Source: Pseudomonadota bacterium (GTDB taxonomy: Bacteria; Pseudomonadota; Alphaproteobacteria; Rhodospirillales; Casp-alpha2). Taken from it: a stretch of 6,467 nucleotides of DNA. Positions 1 to 6,236 of this stretch are shown piece by piece; within the stretch, counting starts at the first letter, position 1, and each line of letters starts with the position of its first letter. The notes under the pieces were generated by a model that was given only the letters and a program-made list of their open reading frames with translations, did no database searches and was not told the origin of the DNA. Location: assembly GCA_022563215.1 (NCBI GenBank), contig JADFNT010000101.1, positions 1 to 6,467 on the forward strand. The letters are read 5' to 3'. Both the position numbers and the translations under genes were made by a program.

Positions 1-223
1 TGATCCTGAGCCCGACCACGGTGCCAATGGAACCGCCGATCAACATCCCCAGAAGGATCATCGAGAAGCTGACGACGCCGGGGTTGGCCAGGGTCGTGAC
101 GATGGCGATGACCATGCCGGCAACGCCGTAAAGGTTGCCCCGGCGGGCGGTTTCAGGCGAGCTCAGCCCCCGAAGGGCGAGGATGAACAGCACCGAAGCG
201 ACGAGATAGGCAAATCCTGTCAT
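1..223 (-). CDS. pntB: NAD(P) transhydrogenase subunit beta PntB, N-terminal part (cut by window edge)
   Basis: This is the beta subunit of the proton-translocating transhydrogenase, an inner-membrane protein. In the family it carries half of the proton channel and, at its C-terminus, the NADP(H)-binding domain. Only the first 74 codons are present; the rest lies left of the window. The visible protein starts MTGFAYLVASVLFILALRGL, followed by a SSPETARRGN segment, which is the typical PntB opening. It then has two more hydrophobic stretches (about residues 32-48 and 52-72, the second rich in Gly). The ATG at 221-223 is preceded on the coding strand by a purine-rich GGGGGAAGGGA run, a good ribosome binding site. 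It begins 15 bases after the pntAB stop codon, so it is the third gene of the pntAA-pntAB-pntB operon. The NADP site cannot be assessed here. Confidence 0.93.
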   Translation of the reverse strand, partial: MTGFAYLVASVLFILALRGLSSPETARRGNLYGVAGMVIAIVTTLANPGVVSFSMILLGMLIGGSIGTVVGLRI

Positions 224-238
224 GTCCCTTCCCCCGCC

Positions 239-649
239 CTAGCTTTTTTTCTTCTTGAACATGCCCAACATGCGATTGGTGACGATGAAACCGCCGAAGA
301 TATTGACCGACGCCAGGGTCACCGCCATAAAGCCCATGAGCTTGGAAAAATCCATCTCCGTCGGCCCGGCGGCAAGAAGCCCGCCGACGATGATGACCGA
401 CGAGATGGCGTTGGTGACCGCCATCAACGGCGAATGAAGCGCCGGGGTGACGCTCCAGACGACGTAAAAACCGATAAAGCAGGCGAGCACGAAAACCGTG
501 AACAGGCCCAAAAACGGGTCGCCGCCGCCTTGTGTCTGGACCTCGACCAGTTTCGTCGATGCGTTGGCCAGTTTTTCGGATTTTTCGAACAGGGTCGCGG
601 CTTCCGTCGCCATTTCCGCGGCCATGTCCCTGATGGTTTCCGCATCCAT
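239..649 (-). CDS. pntAB: NAD(P) transhydrogenase subunit alpha part 2 (PntAB), membrane domain
   Basis: This 136-residue inner-membrane subunit supplies part of the proton channel, which PntB completes. Residues 1-40 are a hydrophilic, mostly helical-looking, net acidic segment. Three membrane segments follow at about 46-66, 75-94 and 103-124, and the end is a short basic tail (FKKKKS). The stretch [15 protein letters not shown] (70-84) is the family's strongly conserved signature. The length matches the roughly 139-residue R. rubrum protein from memory. I chose the ATG at 647-649. A TTG two codons upstream (653-655) overlaps the pntAA stop, but the ribosome binding site AAGGGA sits 7 bases before the ATG and only about 1 base before the TTG. 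The gene follows pntAA by 2 bases, so translation is probably coupled. Confidence 0.95.
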   Translation of the reverse strand: MDAETIRDMAAEMATEAATLFEKSEKLANASTKLVEVQTQGGGDPFLGLFTVFVLACFIGFYVVWSVTPALHSPLMAVTNAISSVIIVGGLLAAGPTEMDFSKLMGFMAVTLASVNIFGGFIVTNRMLGMFKKKKS

Positions 650-651
650 GG

Positions 652-1854
652 TCAATTCCCTTTGGGTTTTGGTTTAGACGCCGGTTTTTTGGCTTTCCCG
701 GCCGGCTTTTTCCCTGGTTTCTTCTTTATCAGCATCGGATGCACCACTTTGCCGTCGCGGGTGACCAGGGTGCCCTTGACGATTTCGTCCTCCCAGTCGA
801 TGGCCAGAGTCTTTGTTTCGGGATCGACCAGGGGGGTGATGAAGTTAAGCAGGTTCTTGGCGAACAGCGCGCTGGCGTCCTCGGCCAGACGGCCGGCGAC
901 GTTGCCATGGCCGATAATGGTGACGCCGTATTTGGTTTTCACCACCTGATCGAGCTTCGACAGCGGGCAATTGCCCCCCGCCTCGACCGCCAGATCGACG
1001 ATGACCGCGCCGGGCTTCATGGTGGCGACCATCTGCTCGGTCACCAAAACCGGCGCCGGTCGGCCCGGGATCAACGCCGTGGTGATGACGATGTCCTGCT
1101 TGGTAATGTGCTCGGCGACGACCTTCTTCTGCTTGGCGAAATACTCGGGCGGCATCTCTTTGGCGTACCCGCCTTCGGTCTGGGCGTCCTTTTCCATTTC
1201 CGGGTCGACTTCGAGGAACTTGCCGCCCAGGCTTTCCACCTGTTCCTTGGTCGCCGGGCGCACGTCGGTGGCGGTGACGATGGCGCCGAGCCGCTTGGCG
1301 GTGGCGATGGCCTGCAGGCCGGCGACGCCGACGCCCATGATGAAGACCTTGGCCGGGGTTACCGTTCCCGCCGCCGTCATCATCATCGGAAAGGCGCGGC
1401 CGAATTCCGAGGCCGCGTCCAGCACCGCCTTGTAACCGGCCAGGTTCGACTGCGAGGACAGGATATCCATACTTTGCGCCCGGCTGATGCGCGGCATCAA
1501 CTCCATGGCAAACGACGTCAGCCCGGCCCGGGCCAGGGCCTGCATCTCTTTCGGGTTGGAAAGCGCGCCCAGGGAAGCCACCAAGATCGTGCCTTTCTTG
1601 ATCGCCGGAATTTCACCCGCCTGGGGGGCCTGGATCTTGAAAACCATGTCGGCGCCCTTCAACGCCGCCCGGGCGTCCTTGGCGATGGTGGCGCCGGCGT
1701 CGCGGAAAGCGGCGTCGGTAAAGGACGCGTCCCGCCCCGCGTCCTGCTGGACGACGACCTGAAAGCCGAGCCCGATCAATTTCTTGACCACTTCCGGTGA
1801 GCCGGCCACCCGCGTTTCGTTGGCCCGGGTTTCCTTGAGGATGGCGAGTTTCAT
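652..1854 (-). CDS. pntAA: NAD(P) transhydrogenase subunit alpha part 1 (PntAA), NAD(H)-binding domain
   Basis: This 400-residue cytoplasmic subunit binds NAD(H) and passes hydride to NADP+ on PntB, driven by proton flow. The AlaDH/PNT N-terminal domain spans about residues 1-135 and the Rossmann domain about 140-340. The NAD-binding motif GVGVAG is at 174-179, followed by Asp197 at the end of the second strand (TATDVRP). The RQD loop is intact (Arg122, Gln127, Asp130). The mobile-loop Tyr is Tyr230 (EGGY). By my recollection these fall exactly five positions before R. rubrum Arg127, Gln132, Asp135, Asp202 and Tyr235. From about residue 374 the protein adds a lysine/proline/alanine tail (11 Lys in the last 24 residues), making it longer than the roughly 384-residue relative. 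Start: the ATG at 1852-1854 has AAGGA about 10 bases upstream. It is the first gene of the pnt operon and probably carries the operon promoter in 1855-2112. Confidence 0.96.
   Translation of the reverse strand: MKLAILKETRANETRVAGSPEVVKKLIGLGFQVVVQQDAGRDASFTDAAFRDAGATIAKDARAALKGADMVFKIQAPQAGEIPAIKKGTILVASLGALSNPKEMQALARAGLTSFAMELMPRISRAQSMDILSSQSNLAGYKAVLDAASEFGRAFPMMMTAAGTVTPAKVFIMGVGVAGLQAIATAKRLGAIVTATDVRPATKEQVESLGGKFLEVDPEMEKDAQTEGGYAKEMPPEYFAKQKKVVAEHITKQDIVITTALIPGRPAPVLVTEQMVATMKPGAVIVDLAVEAGGNCPLSKLDQVVKTKYGVTIIGHGNVAGRLAEDASALFAKNLLNFITPLVDPETKTLAIDWEDEIVKGTLVTRDGKVVHPMLIKKKPGKKPAGKAKKPASKPKPKGN
657..662 (-). promoter_or_regulatory. Ribosome binding site that decides the pntAB start
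   Basis: On the coding strand AAGGGA lies inside the last codons of pntAA and ends 7 bases before the ATG at 647-649. That spacing is ideal for the ATG and far too short for the alternative TTG at 653-655, so the shorter 136-residue PntAB is preferred. This is read directly from the sequence; usage is inferred. Confidence 0.55.
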
Positions 1855-1939
1855 CGGGGATTCGTCCTTGTCGTCCCAGGAGGTCGTCCTGCGGCGGTAC
1901 TTTGGGGCGGCGCCCGCCGAAGAGCATTCTTTTCAGCGT

Positions 1940-1970
1940 TTTATATGCCTTCTCGGGCGGTGTTGCACAA
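1940..1970 (-). promoter_or_regulatory. Candidate sigma-70-type promoter for the pnt operon
   Basis: Reading the minus strand, TTGTGC (plus 1965-1970) is followed after 19 bases by TATAAA (plus 1940-1945). The -10 matches consensus at five of six positions and stands out as one of the few AT-rich spots in the region. The -35 is partial and the 19-base spacer is longer than the usual 16-18. The predicted transcript would have a leader of roughly 75-80 bases before pntAA. The hexamers are seen directly; function is inferred. Confidence 0.33.
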
Positions 1971-2101
1971 GGCCCGCGTTTCCCAAAGGGGTGTATCGTG
2001 CCGGGAGAAGGGCTCCGGCGATGGGCCGTTCGCCATCCGGTTGCCCTTTAGGCCCGATCACGGCAAACTGCCCGCCCTTAACAATCCCCGCCCGTAGGAC
2101 C

Positions 2102-2107
2102 AAGGAG
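2102..2107 (+). promoter_or_regulatory. Strong ribosome binding site fixing the GGT-family start
   Basis: AAGGAG lies 5 bases before the ATG at 2113-2115, a near-perfect Shine-Dalgarno at good spacing. It supports this start over the in-frame ATG at codon 11. The protein therefore begins directly in the hydrolase domain, with no signal peptide. Confidence 0.7.
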
Positions 2108-2112
2108 ACCCG

Positions 2113-3717
2113 ATGCTGCAGACGACGACAGCCACCCGCGGCATGGTGGTGGCACCCCATCACCTGGCCTCACAGGCCGGGCTACGCGTGCTGACCGAAG
2201 GCGGCAACGCCATCGAAGCGATGATCGCGGCGGCGTCCACCATTGTCTCGGTCTATCCGCACATGAATGCCCTTGGCGGCGATAATTTCTGGCTTATCTC
2301 GGCGCCCGGAAGCGACGTTGTCGGCATAGACGCCTGCGGCGGCGCGGCGGCCAAGGCGGACATTGCCTTTTACCGGGACCAGGGATTCGACACCATTCCG
2401 TCCAGGGGCCCCTTGGCCGCATTGACGGTTGCCGGCGCGGTGTCGGGCTGGCGGCAGGCCTTGGAAATGAGCAGCCAATGGGGCGGCCGGCTTCCCCTGT
2501 CGAGGCTTCTGGAGGACGCCGAATACCATGCCCGCGAGGGCTTCCCGGTGACCGCCAGCCAGCACGACAACACGGCCGAAAAAATGCCGGAGTTGAAGGA
2601 CGTTCCCGGGTTCGCCGAAACCTATCTGATGAACGCCAAGGCGCCGGAAACGGGGGCCCCGTTCAAGAACCCCGCCTTCGCCAAAACCCTGGAAAGGCTT
2701 GGCCGGGACGGTTTGGATGATTTCTATAGGGGCGGCTTGGCGCGGGACATCGCGGCAGACCTGGAAAACGCCGGCAGCCCGGTTTCCGCCGACGACCTGG
2801 CCGGTCATCAAGCATTGGTGGTGTCGCCGTTGGAGGTCAAGCTTGCCTCCGGCACGGTTTGCAACATGCCGCCGCCGACCCAGGGTCTGGCGTCGCTGAT
2901 CCTGCTCGGTGTGTTCGAGCGGCTGGGCGTCGGCAAAGCGGAAGGCTTCGAGTTCATTCACGGCCTCGTCGAGGCGACGAAATGCGCCTTCAGAGTCCGC
3001 GACGCCCATGTCACCGATCCCGCCTACATGGACGTCCGGCCCGGCGATTTCCTGACCGGCGAGGCCCTGGACGCCATGGCGGCCTCGGTCGATCCGGCCT
3101 GGGCGGCGCCGTGGCCCGAAGCCGCGCCCCCGGGCGATACCGTCTGGCTGGCCGCCGTTGACGGGCAAGGCCGCGCCGTCAGCTTCATCCAGAGCATCTA
3201 CTGGGAGTTCGGCTCCGGCGTGACCCTGCCGGAAACCGGGATCACCTGGCAGAACCGGGGCACCAGCTTCAACCTGGACGACGGCGCCCACAACTGCCTG
3301 ATGCCGGGGCGCCGGCCCCTTCACACCATCCAGCCGGCACTGGCCCGGCTTTTCGACGGACGCATCATGGCTTACGGCACCATGGGCGGCGAAGGCCAGC
3401 CCCAGACCCAGGCCATGATCTTCACCCGTCATGTGCTCTACGGCCAAGACCTGCAGACGGCGGTGACGGCTCCGCGTTGGCTTCTAGGCCGCACCTGGGG
3501 CGCGGAGACGACGAATCTGCGGATCGAAAACCGTTTCGAACCAGCCGCCATCGAAGCCCTTCGGGAAGCCGGCCATGACGTCGAGGTGGTCGGCCCGTTC
3601 GAGGAATTCATGGGCCACGCCGGGGCCCTGGTCCATCATCCGCCCGAGGGGAAAAAGGGAGGATTGATCGAAGGCGCCGCCGATCCACGAAGCGACGGCA
3701 TCGCCGCCGGGTTCTAG
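2113..3717 (+). CDS. Gamma-glutamyltransferase-family Ntn-hydrolase (HpxW/YwrD-like), probably an amidohydrolase
   Basis: This 534-residue protein covers the whole GGT fold: an N-terminal large-subunit part (about 1-342) and a C-terminal small-subunit part from Thr343 (GDTVW), the predicted self-cleavage site and catalytic nucleophile. The oxyanion glycine pair is Gly425-Gly426 in GTMGGEGQPQTQ. There is no signal peptide, so it should be cytoplasmic, unlike secreted or periplasmic true GGTs. The DTVW nucleophile context, SFIQSIYWEFGSG (357-369), NRGTSF (381-386) and RPLHT (401-405) resemble the branch containing oxamate amidohydrolase HpxW and Bacillus YwrD. By alignment from memory, the gamma-glutamyl-binding residues of E. 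coli GGT (Asn411, Gln430, Asp433, Ser462-Ser463) are replaced here by Tyr, Arg, Ser, His and Thr. Glutathione cleavage is therefore doubtful, and oxamate or another amide is an inference only. The gene stands alone, divergent from pnt and convergent with the TRAP operon. Confidence 0.88.
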   Translation: MLQTTTATRGMVVAPHHLASQAGLRVLTEGGNAIEAMIAAASTIVSVYPHMNALGGDNFWLISAPGSDVVGIDACGGAAAKADIAFYRDQGFDTIPSRGPLAALTVAGAVSGWRQALEMSSQWGGRLPLSRLLEDAEYHAREGFPVTASQHDNTAEKMPELKDVPGFAETYLMNAKAPETGAPFKNPAFAKTLERLGRDGLDDFYRGGLARDIAADLENAGSPVSADDLAGHQALVVSPLEVKLASGTVCNMPPPTQGLASLILLGVFERLGVGKAEGFEFIHGLVEATKCAFRVRDAHVTDPAYMDVRPGDFLTGEALDAMAASVDPAWAAPWPEAAPPGDTVWLAAVDGQGRAVSFIQSIYWEFGSGVTLPETGITWQNRGTSFNLDDGAHNCLMPGRRPLHTIQPALARLFDGRIMAYGTMGGEGQPQTQAMIFTRHVLYGQDLQTAVTAPRWLLGRTWGAETTNLRIENRFEPAAIEALREAGHDVEVVGPFEEFMGHAGALVHHPPEGKKGGLIEGAADPRSDGIAAGF

Positions 3718-3724
3718 GCGGCCG

Positions 3725-5098
3725 TTACCAGCCGATGGCGTTCGGCAGCCAGGTGGCCAGTTCCGGATACATGAACAGCAGCACCAGCCCGATGAGCTGC
3801 AAGCCGACGAACGGCATGACGCCGACGTAGATGTCCATCGACGACACCTCGGGCGGGGCGACGCCCTTCAGGAAGAACAGCGCCCACCCCACCGGCGGCG
3901 TCAGGAACGAGGTCTGCAGGTTGATGCCGGCCAGGATCGCGAACCATACCGGGTCGACGCCGGCCTTATCCAGGATCGGCCAGAACAGCGGCAGGACGAT
4001 GTAGCAGATTTCGATCCATTCGAGGAAGAAGCCGAGCAGGAACAGCATCAACAGTACGAAAATTATGTAGGCGTTGACGCCGCCGGGCACGAACTCGAAC
4101 AGCATCTCGATCATCTCGTCGCCGTTGAGCCCCCGGAACGCGAGCGAGAATGCCTGCGCGGCGATGAGGATGAAAAACACCATGGCGCTGATGCGGAGCG
4201 TCCCCTGTACGGTTTCGGCGATCACCCCCTTGGTCAGCCGCCGGCCCAAGGCGGCGATGAGAATGCTGCCGAGGGCGCCCATGGAGGCGGCCTCGGTCGG
4301 CGCGGCGATGCCGCCGATGATCGAGCCCAGGACCGCGACAATCAGGCCGAGGGGCGGAATCACGACGACGATGAGCTTGCGTAGGAGTTCGCGCCGGGGC
4401 ATCAGGTCGCGCTCTTCCTTGGGGATCGCCGGCGCCATGTCGGGCCGAAGCCAACCCACGCCCAGCATGTAAACGGAGTATAGGCCGGCCAGCAGCAGGC
4501 CCGGGAGCATGGCGGCGGCGAACAGCGTGCCGAGGCCGGTGCCGAGGATGTCGGAAAGCAGGATCAGCACCAGGCTCGGCGGGATGATCTGCCCCAAAGT
4601 CCCCGACGCGCAGATGGTGCCGCAGGCGAGCGACTTGGAATAGCCGCGGCGCAGGAACACCGGCAGGGTCAGCAGCCCCAGGGTGACCACGGTGGCGCCG
4701 ACGATCCCGGTGGACGCGCCCATAAGCACGCCGACGAGGATGATGGCCAGCCCCATGCCGCCCCTAAGCCCCCCGGCGACGTGGCCGATGACGTCCAGCA
4801 ACTCCTCGGCCAGGCGCGAACGTTCGAGCATCACGCCCATGAACACGAACAGCGGGATGGCCATCAGGGTCTGGTTGTCGACGACTCCGAAAATGCGGAT
4901 CGGCAGCAGGTTGAACAACGGGAACTCGCCCGCGAGATAGGTGAACAGGAACCCGGAAGCGGCAAGCGCGATGGCCACCGGAAAGCCCAGGAACAGCAGA
5001 AAGAACAGGAACAATCCCATGAGGACGGGAAATATAAATTCCCCGAGCCCGACGGCATCGCCCAAGGCGTAGATCAGTTCGCGGACCAGGTCTTCCAT
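3725..5098 (-). CDS. dctM: TRAP transporter large permease subunit (DctM family)
   Basis: This 457-residue polytopic inner-membrane protein is the substrate- and sodium-conducting subunit of a TRAP importer. It is hydrophobic over nearly its full length, with about a dozen membrane spans and re-entrant hairpins. Family landmarks appear in order: MGASTGIVGA (126-135), ASGTLGQIIPPS (164-175, first hairpin tip), APTEAASMGALG (266-277) and TSFLTPPVGWALFFLKG (396-412, second hairpin). A charged cytosolic loop lies at about 217-241 (PKEERDLMPRRELLRK). The length is slightly above the common 425-430, as in the TRAP branch with longer M subunits. Start: the ATG at 5096-5098 has GGGAAG about 7 bases upstream. 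It follows dctQ by 16 bases and is the last gene of the visible operon. Its stop lies 7 bases from the convergent GGT-family stop, with no terminator between them. The substrate is not readable from this protein. Confidence 0.95.
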   Translation of the reverse strand: MEDLVRELIYALGDAVGLGEFIFPVLMGLFLFFLLFLGFPVAIALAASGFLFTYLAGEFPLFNLLPIRIFGVVDNQTLMAIPLFVFMGVMLERSRLAEELLDVIGHVAGGLRGGMGLAIILVGVLMGASTGIVGATVVTLGLLTLPVFLRRGYSKSLACGTICASGTLGQIIPPSLVLILLSDILGTGLGTLFAAAMLPGLLLAGLYSVYMLGVGWLRPDMAPAIPKEERDLMPRRELLRKLIVVVIPPLGLIVAVLGSIIGGIAAPTEAASMGALGSILIAALGRRLTKGVIAETVQGTLRISAMVFFILIAAQAFSLAFRGLNGDEMIEMLFEFVPGGVNAYIIFVLLMLFLLGFFLEWIEICYIVLPLFWPILDKAGVDPVWFAILAGINLQTSFLTPPVGWALFFLKGVAPPEVSSMDIYVGVMPFVGLQLIGLVLLFMYPELATWLPNAIGW

Positions 5099-5114
5099 GG
5101 GGCGCTTCCCGGTC

Positions 5115-6062
5115 TCAGCCGAGGGACCGGCGGTGGAACGCCCGGAGCACGCCGGTCTTCAACAGGTTCCCGTACGCCTGCATGGCCAGGATCGCGAAAC
5201 CGATGGGAATGAACGAGCGTAGCAACCACCGGTGCGGCAAGCCGCCCGGGTCGGGCGAGCCCTCGTCGACGACGTAGGCCTGGCCGACGAATTTAGTCGC
5301 CATATAGATGATGAGGACCGATATGACGATGGTGACGATGGCGGCGAGCGCGTCGATCATGTTGCGCGAGCTCTCATCGAATTTGTCGTATAAGATGTCC
5401 ACCTTCACGTGGTCGCCGTGGCGGAGCGCGTAACACATGCCGATCAGCGCGATCGGCGAGATCATGTGCCATTCCAGCTCCTGAAGCTCCATGGGACCGA
5501 TGCGAAGGGCGTAGCGCAGGAGCACGTTCATGGCCACCAGCGCCACCTGCGCCAGGCAGACCCAGGCGGCGACCCGCCCGACCACGTCGACGAAGGCGTC
5601 GATGCCGCCGGCGAGGCTGATCTCGCCGGGCCCGGAGACGTCGGACGGACGAGACGGCAGAACGAACAGTTCGGCCGCCAGCCACACCGTCAGCAAGCCG
5701 GTAAAAAGGGCCAGCGCCACCCAGGCGTCGCGCTGGAGGAACTCGATCTTCGGGTCGAGGGTGATGACCAGCCAGGCGACGGGGGCAAGCCCCATAAACA
5801 GGAACCACGTCGGCCGCCCGCGGTCGAGGAGCCGCTTCGATGCCAGCACCATGGCGAACAGCACGAGGAAACAGTCGAGGAAGAACCACGCCGGCCCTTC
5901 CATGGAAACCAGGGCATGGACGCCGATCCCCGCCAGCACCAGCGCCGCCAGCCCGGCGGCGAAGGTCAGCCGGCCGATGCGCCCCTCGGGATAGAGGTAA
6001 AGGAAACAAAGAAATTTGAGGTGTTGAATGGTCATGGCTCGGCGGCCGATGTCCCCTCTCAT
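5115..6062 (-). CDS. dctQ: TRAP small permease subunit (DctQ) with an N-terminal DUF805-like membrane domain
   Basis: The C-terminal half (about residues 153-310) is a DctQ domain, the small subunit that packs against DctM and supports DctP docking. It has four predicted spans (about 160-182, 197-213, 238-258, 281-300). Its signatures are NVLLRYALRIGPMELQELEW (179-198), HGDHVKVDILYDKF (215-228) and PDPGGLPHRW (270-279). Ordinary DctQ proteins are about 160-180 residues; this one is 315. The extra N-terminal half has four more spans (about 33-52, 57-74, 84-101, 112-135). GRIGR at 27-31 and KRLLDRGRPTW at 76-86 look like the two hallmarks of DUF805 (GRI-x-R and RRLHDRGRS-x-W). A Pro/Ser/Gly linker joins the halves at about 136-155. 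No good internal start for a stand-alone DctQ is seen, so one fused protein is likely. The ATG at 6060-6062 has no Shine-Dalgarno; the in-frame ATG at 6033-6035 would give 306 residues and keep both domains. Confidence 0.88.
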   Translation of the reverse strand: MRGDIGRRAMTIQHLKFLCFLYLYPEGRIGRLTFAAGLAALVLAGIGVHALVSMEGPAWFFLDCFLVLFAMVLASKRLLDRGRPTWFLFMGLAPVAWLVITLDPKIEFLQRDAWVALALFTGLLTVWLAAELFVLPSRPSDVSGPGEISLAGGIDAFVDVVGRVAAWVCLAQVALVAMNVLLRYALRIGPMELQELEWHMISPIALIGMCYALRHGDHVKVDILYDKFDESSRNMIDALAAIVTIVISVLIIYMATKFVGQAYVVDEGSPDPGGLPHRWLLRSFIPIGFAILAMQAYGNLLKTGVLRAFHRRSLG

Positions 6063-6065
6063 AAT

Positions 6066-6088
6066 AAAAAAAATGGCCGTTACGCGGC
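6066..6088 (-). terminator. Short GC stem plus U8 tract just before dctQ (possible intrinsic terminator or attenuator)
   Basis: On the transcribed strand, GCCG (plus 6085-6088), a 5-base loop and CGGC (plus 6076-6079) form a 4-bp all-GC stem. Two bases (CA) and then eight consecutive T (plus 6066-6073) follow. The layout is terminator-like, but the stem is very short, so full termination is doubtful and partial attenuation is more plausible. The T tract ends three bases before the first dctQ ATG (6060-6062), which is why that ATG lacks a ribosome binding site. Confidence 0.35.
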
Positions 6089-6120
6089 ACGACCAGTTGT
6101 CCCGCCGGCCGACGGCAAGG

Positions 6121-6148
6121 GTTATACCCCTTCTCGACCGACCGGGAA
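6121..6148 (-). promoter_or_regulatory. Candidate internal promoter for dctQM
   Basis: On the minus strand, TTCCCG (plus 6143-6148) is followed after 16 bases by TATAAC (plus 6121-6126). The -10 hexamer matches at five of six positions, but the -35 at only about three. It would allow dctQM to be transcribed separately from dctP. The -10 also lies in the loop of a small AAGGG/CCCTT inverted repeat (6117-6132). The evidence is weak and based on sequence alone. Confidence 0.25.
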
Positions 6149-6195
6149 CCTAGATTTTCGGTCTTTCAGGAACGGCGCCGACCGCTGGGACGGTC

Positions 6196-6229
6196 GCGGC
6201 CCCGCGCCCCCGAGGGAACGCGGGACCGC
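6196..6229 (-). other. Strong GC stem-loop directly downstream of dctP
   Basis: In minus-strand RNA, the arms at plus 6219-6229 (GCGGTCCCGCG) and 6196-6206 (CGCGGGGCCGC) pair over 11 bp with a single U-G wobble, closing a 12-base loop (6207-6218). The plus-strand RNA would have a C-A mismatch at that position, so the structure favours the dctP transcript. It starts 7 bases after the dctP stop codon. No U-run follows, so a simple intrinsic terminator is unlikely. It better fits a 3' stabiliser or processing barrier between dctP and dctQM. A second smaller hairpin (CGACCG/CGGTCG, 6179-6184 with 6191-6196, 6-base loop) abuts it and shares one base. Confidence 0.55.
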
Positions 6230-6236
6230 ACCGATA

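Larger units (their letters stand above)
1855..2112. other. Divergent intergenic region between pntAA and the GGT-family gene
   Basis: This 258-base gap holds no convincing gene and must contain the promoters for two divergent units. A candidate minus-strand promoter for pnt is listed separately. For the plus-strand gene I see only weak candidates, such as TTGCCC at 2041-2046 without a good -10 at normal spacing. An imperfect inverted repeat occupies 2015-2040 (CCGG-cg-ATGG paired with CCATCCGG, 8 bp with a 2-base bulge and an 8-base loop). It could be an operator or mRNA leader structure, but it is short and may be chance in GC-rich DNA. No tRNA, terminator with U-run or riboswitch-like architecture is apparent. 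Confidence 0.6.

Noticed and set aside
653..655. TTG start for pntAB overlapping the pntAA stop
   Set aside because: The ribosome binding site spacing fits the ATG at 647-649 and not the TTG.
739..1800. Long plus-strand open frame (353 codons) opposite pntAA
   Set aside because: It lies entirely antisense to a clearly recognised pntAA, has a composition biased to Arg/Gly/His/Asp typical of GC-rich shadow frames, and shows no family motifs.
1954..1976. CGGGC/GCCCG inverted repeat in the divergent gap
   Set aside because: There are only 5 base pairs around a 13-base loop, which is expected by chance in GC-rich DNA, and no U-run follows.
1933..2163. Small minus-strand open frame (76 codons) spanning the divergent gap and the start of the GGT-family gene
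   Set aside because: It overlaps the start and ribosome binding site of a well-supported gene, has no recognisable motif, and would have to be read through the intergenic promoter region.
2182..3447. Long minus-strand open frame (421 codons) opposite the GGT-family gene
   Set aside because: It is fully antisense to a gene with intact family motifs. Its translation is low-complexity Gly/Arg/Gln/His-rich and resembles no known protein, as expected from a GC-rich reverse frame.
5374..6090. Minus-strand open frame overlapping dctQ in another frame (238 codons)
   Set aside because: Its translation is Arg/Gly/Pro/His-rich without hydrophobic spans, while the overlapping frame gives a coherent membrane protein with DctQ motifs.
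6085..6100. Sigma-54-like GGCAC...TTGT arrangement on the plus strand
   Set aside because: The spacing is off by one, the -12 element lacks the GC, and it points away from the TRAP genes into antisense sequence.
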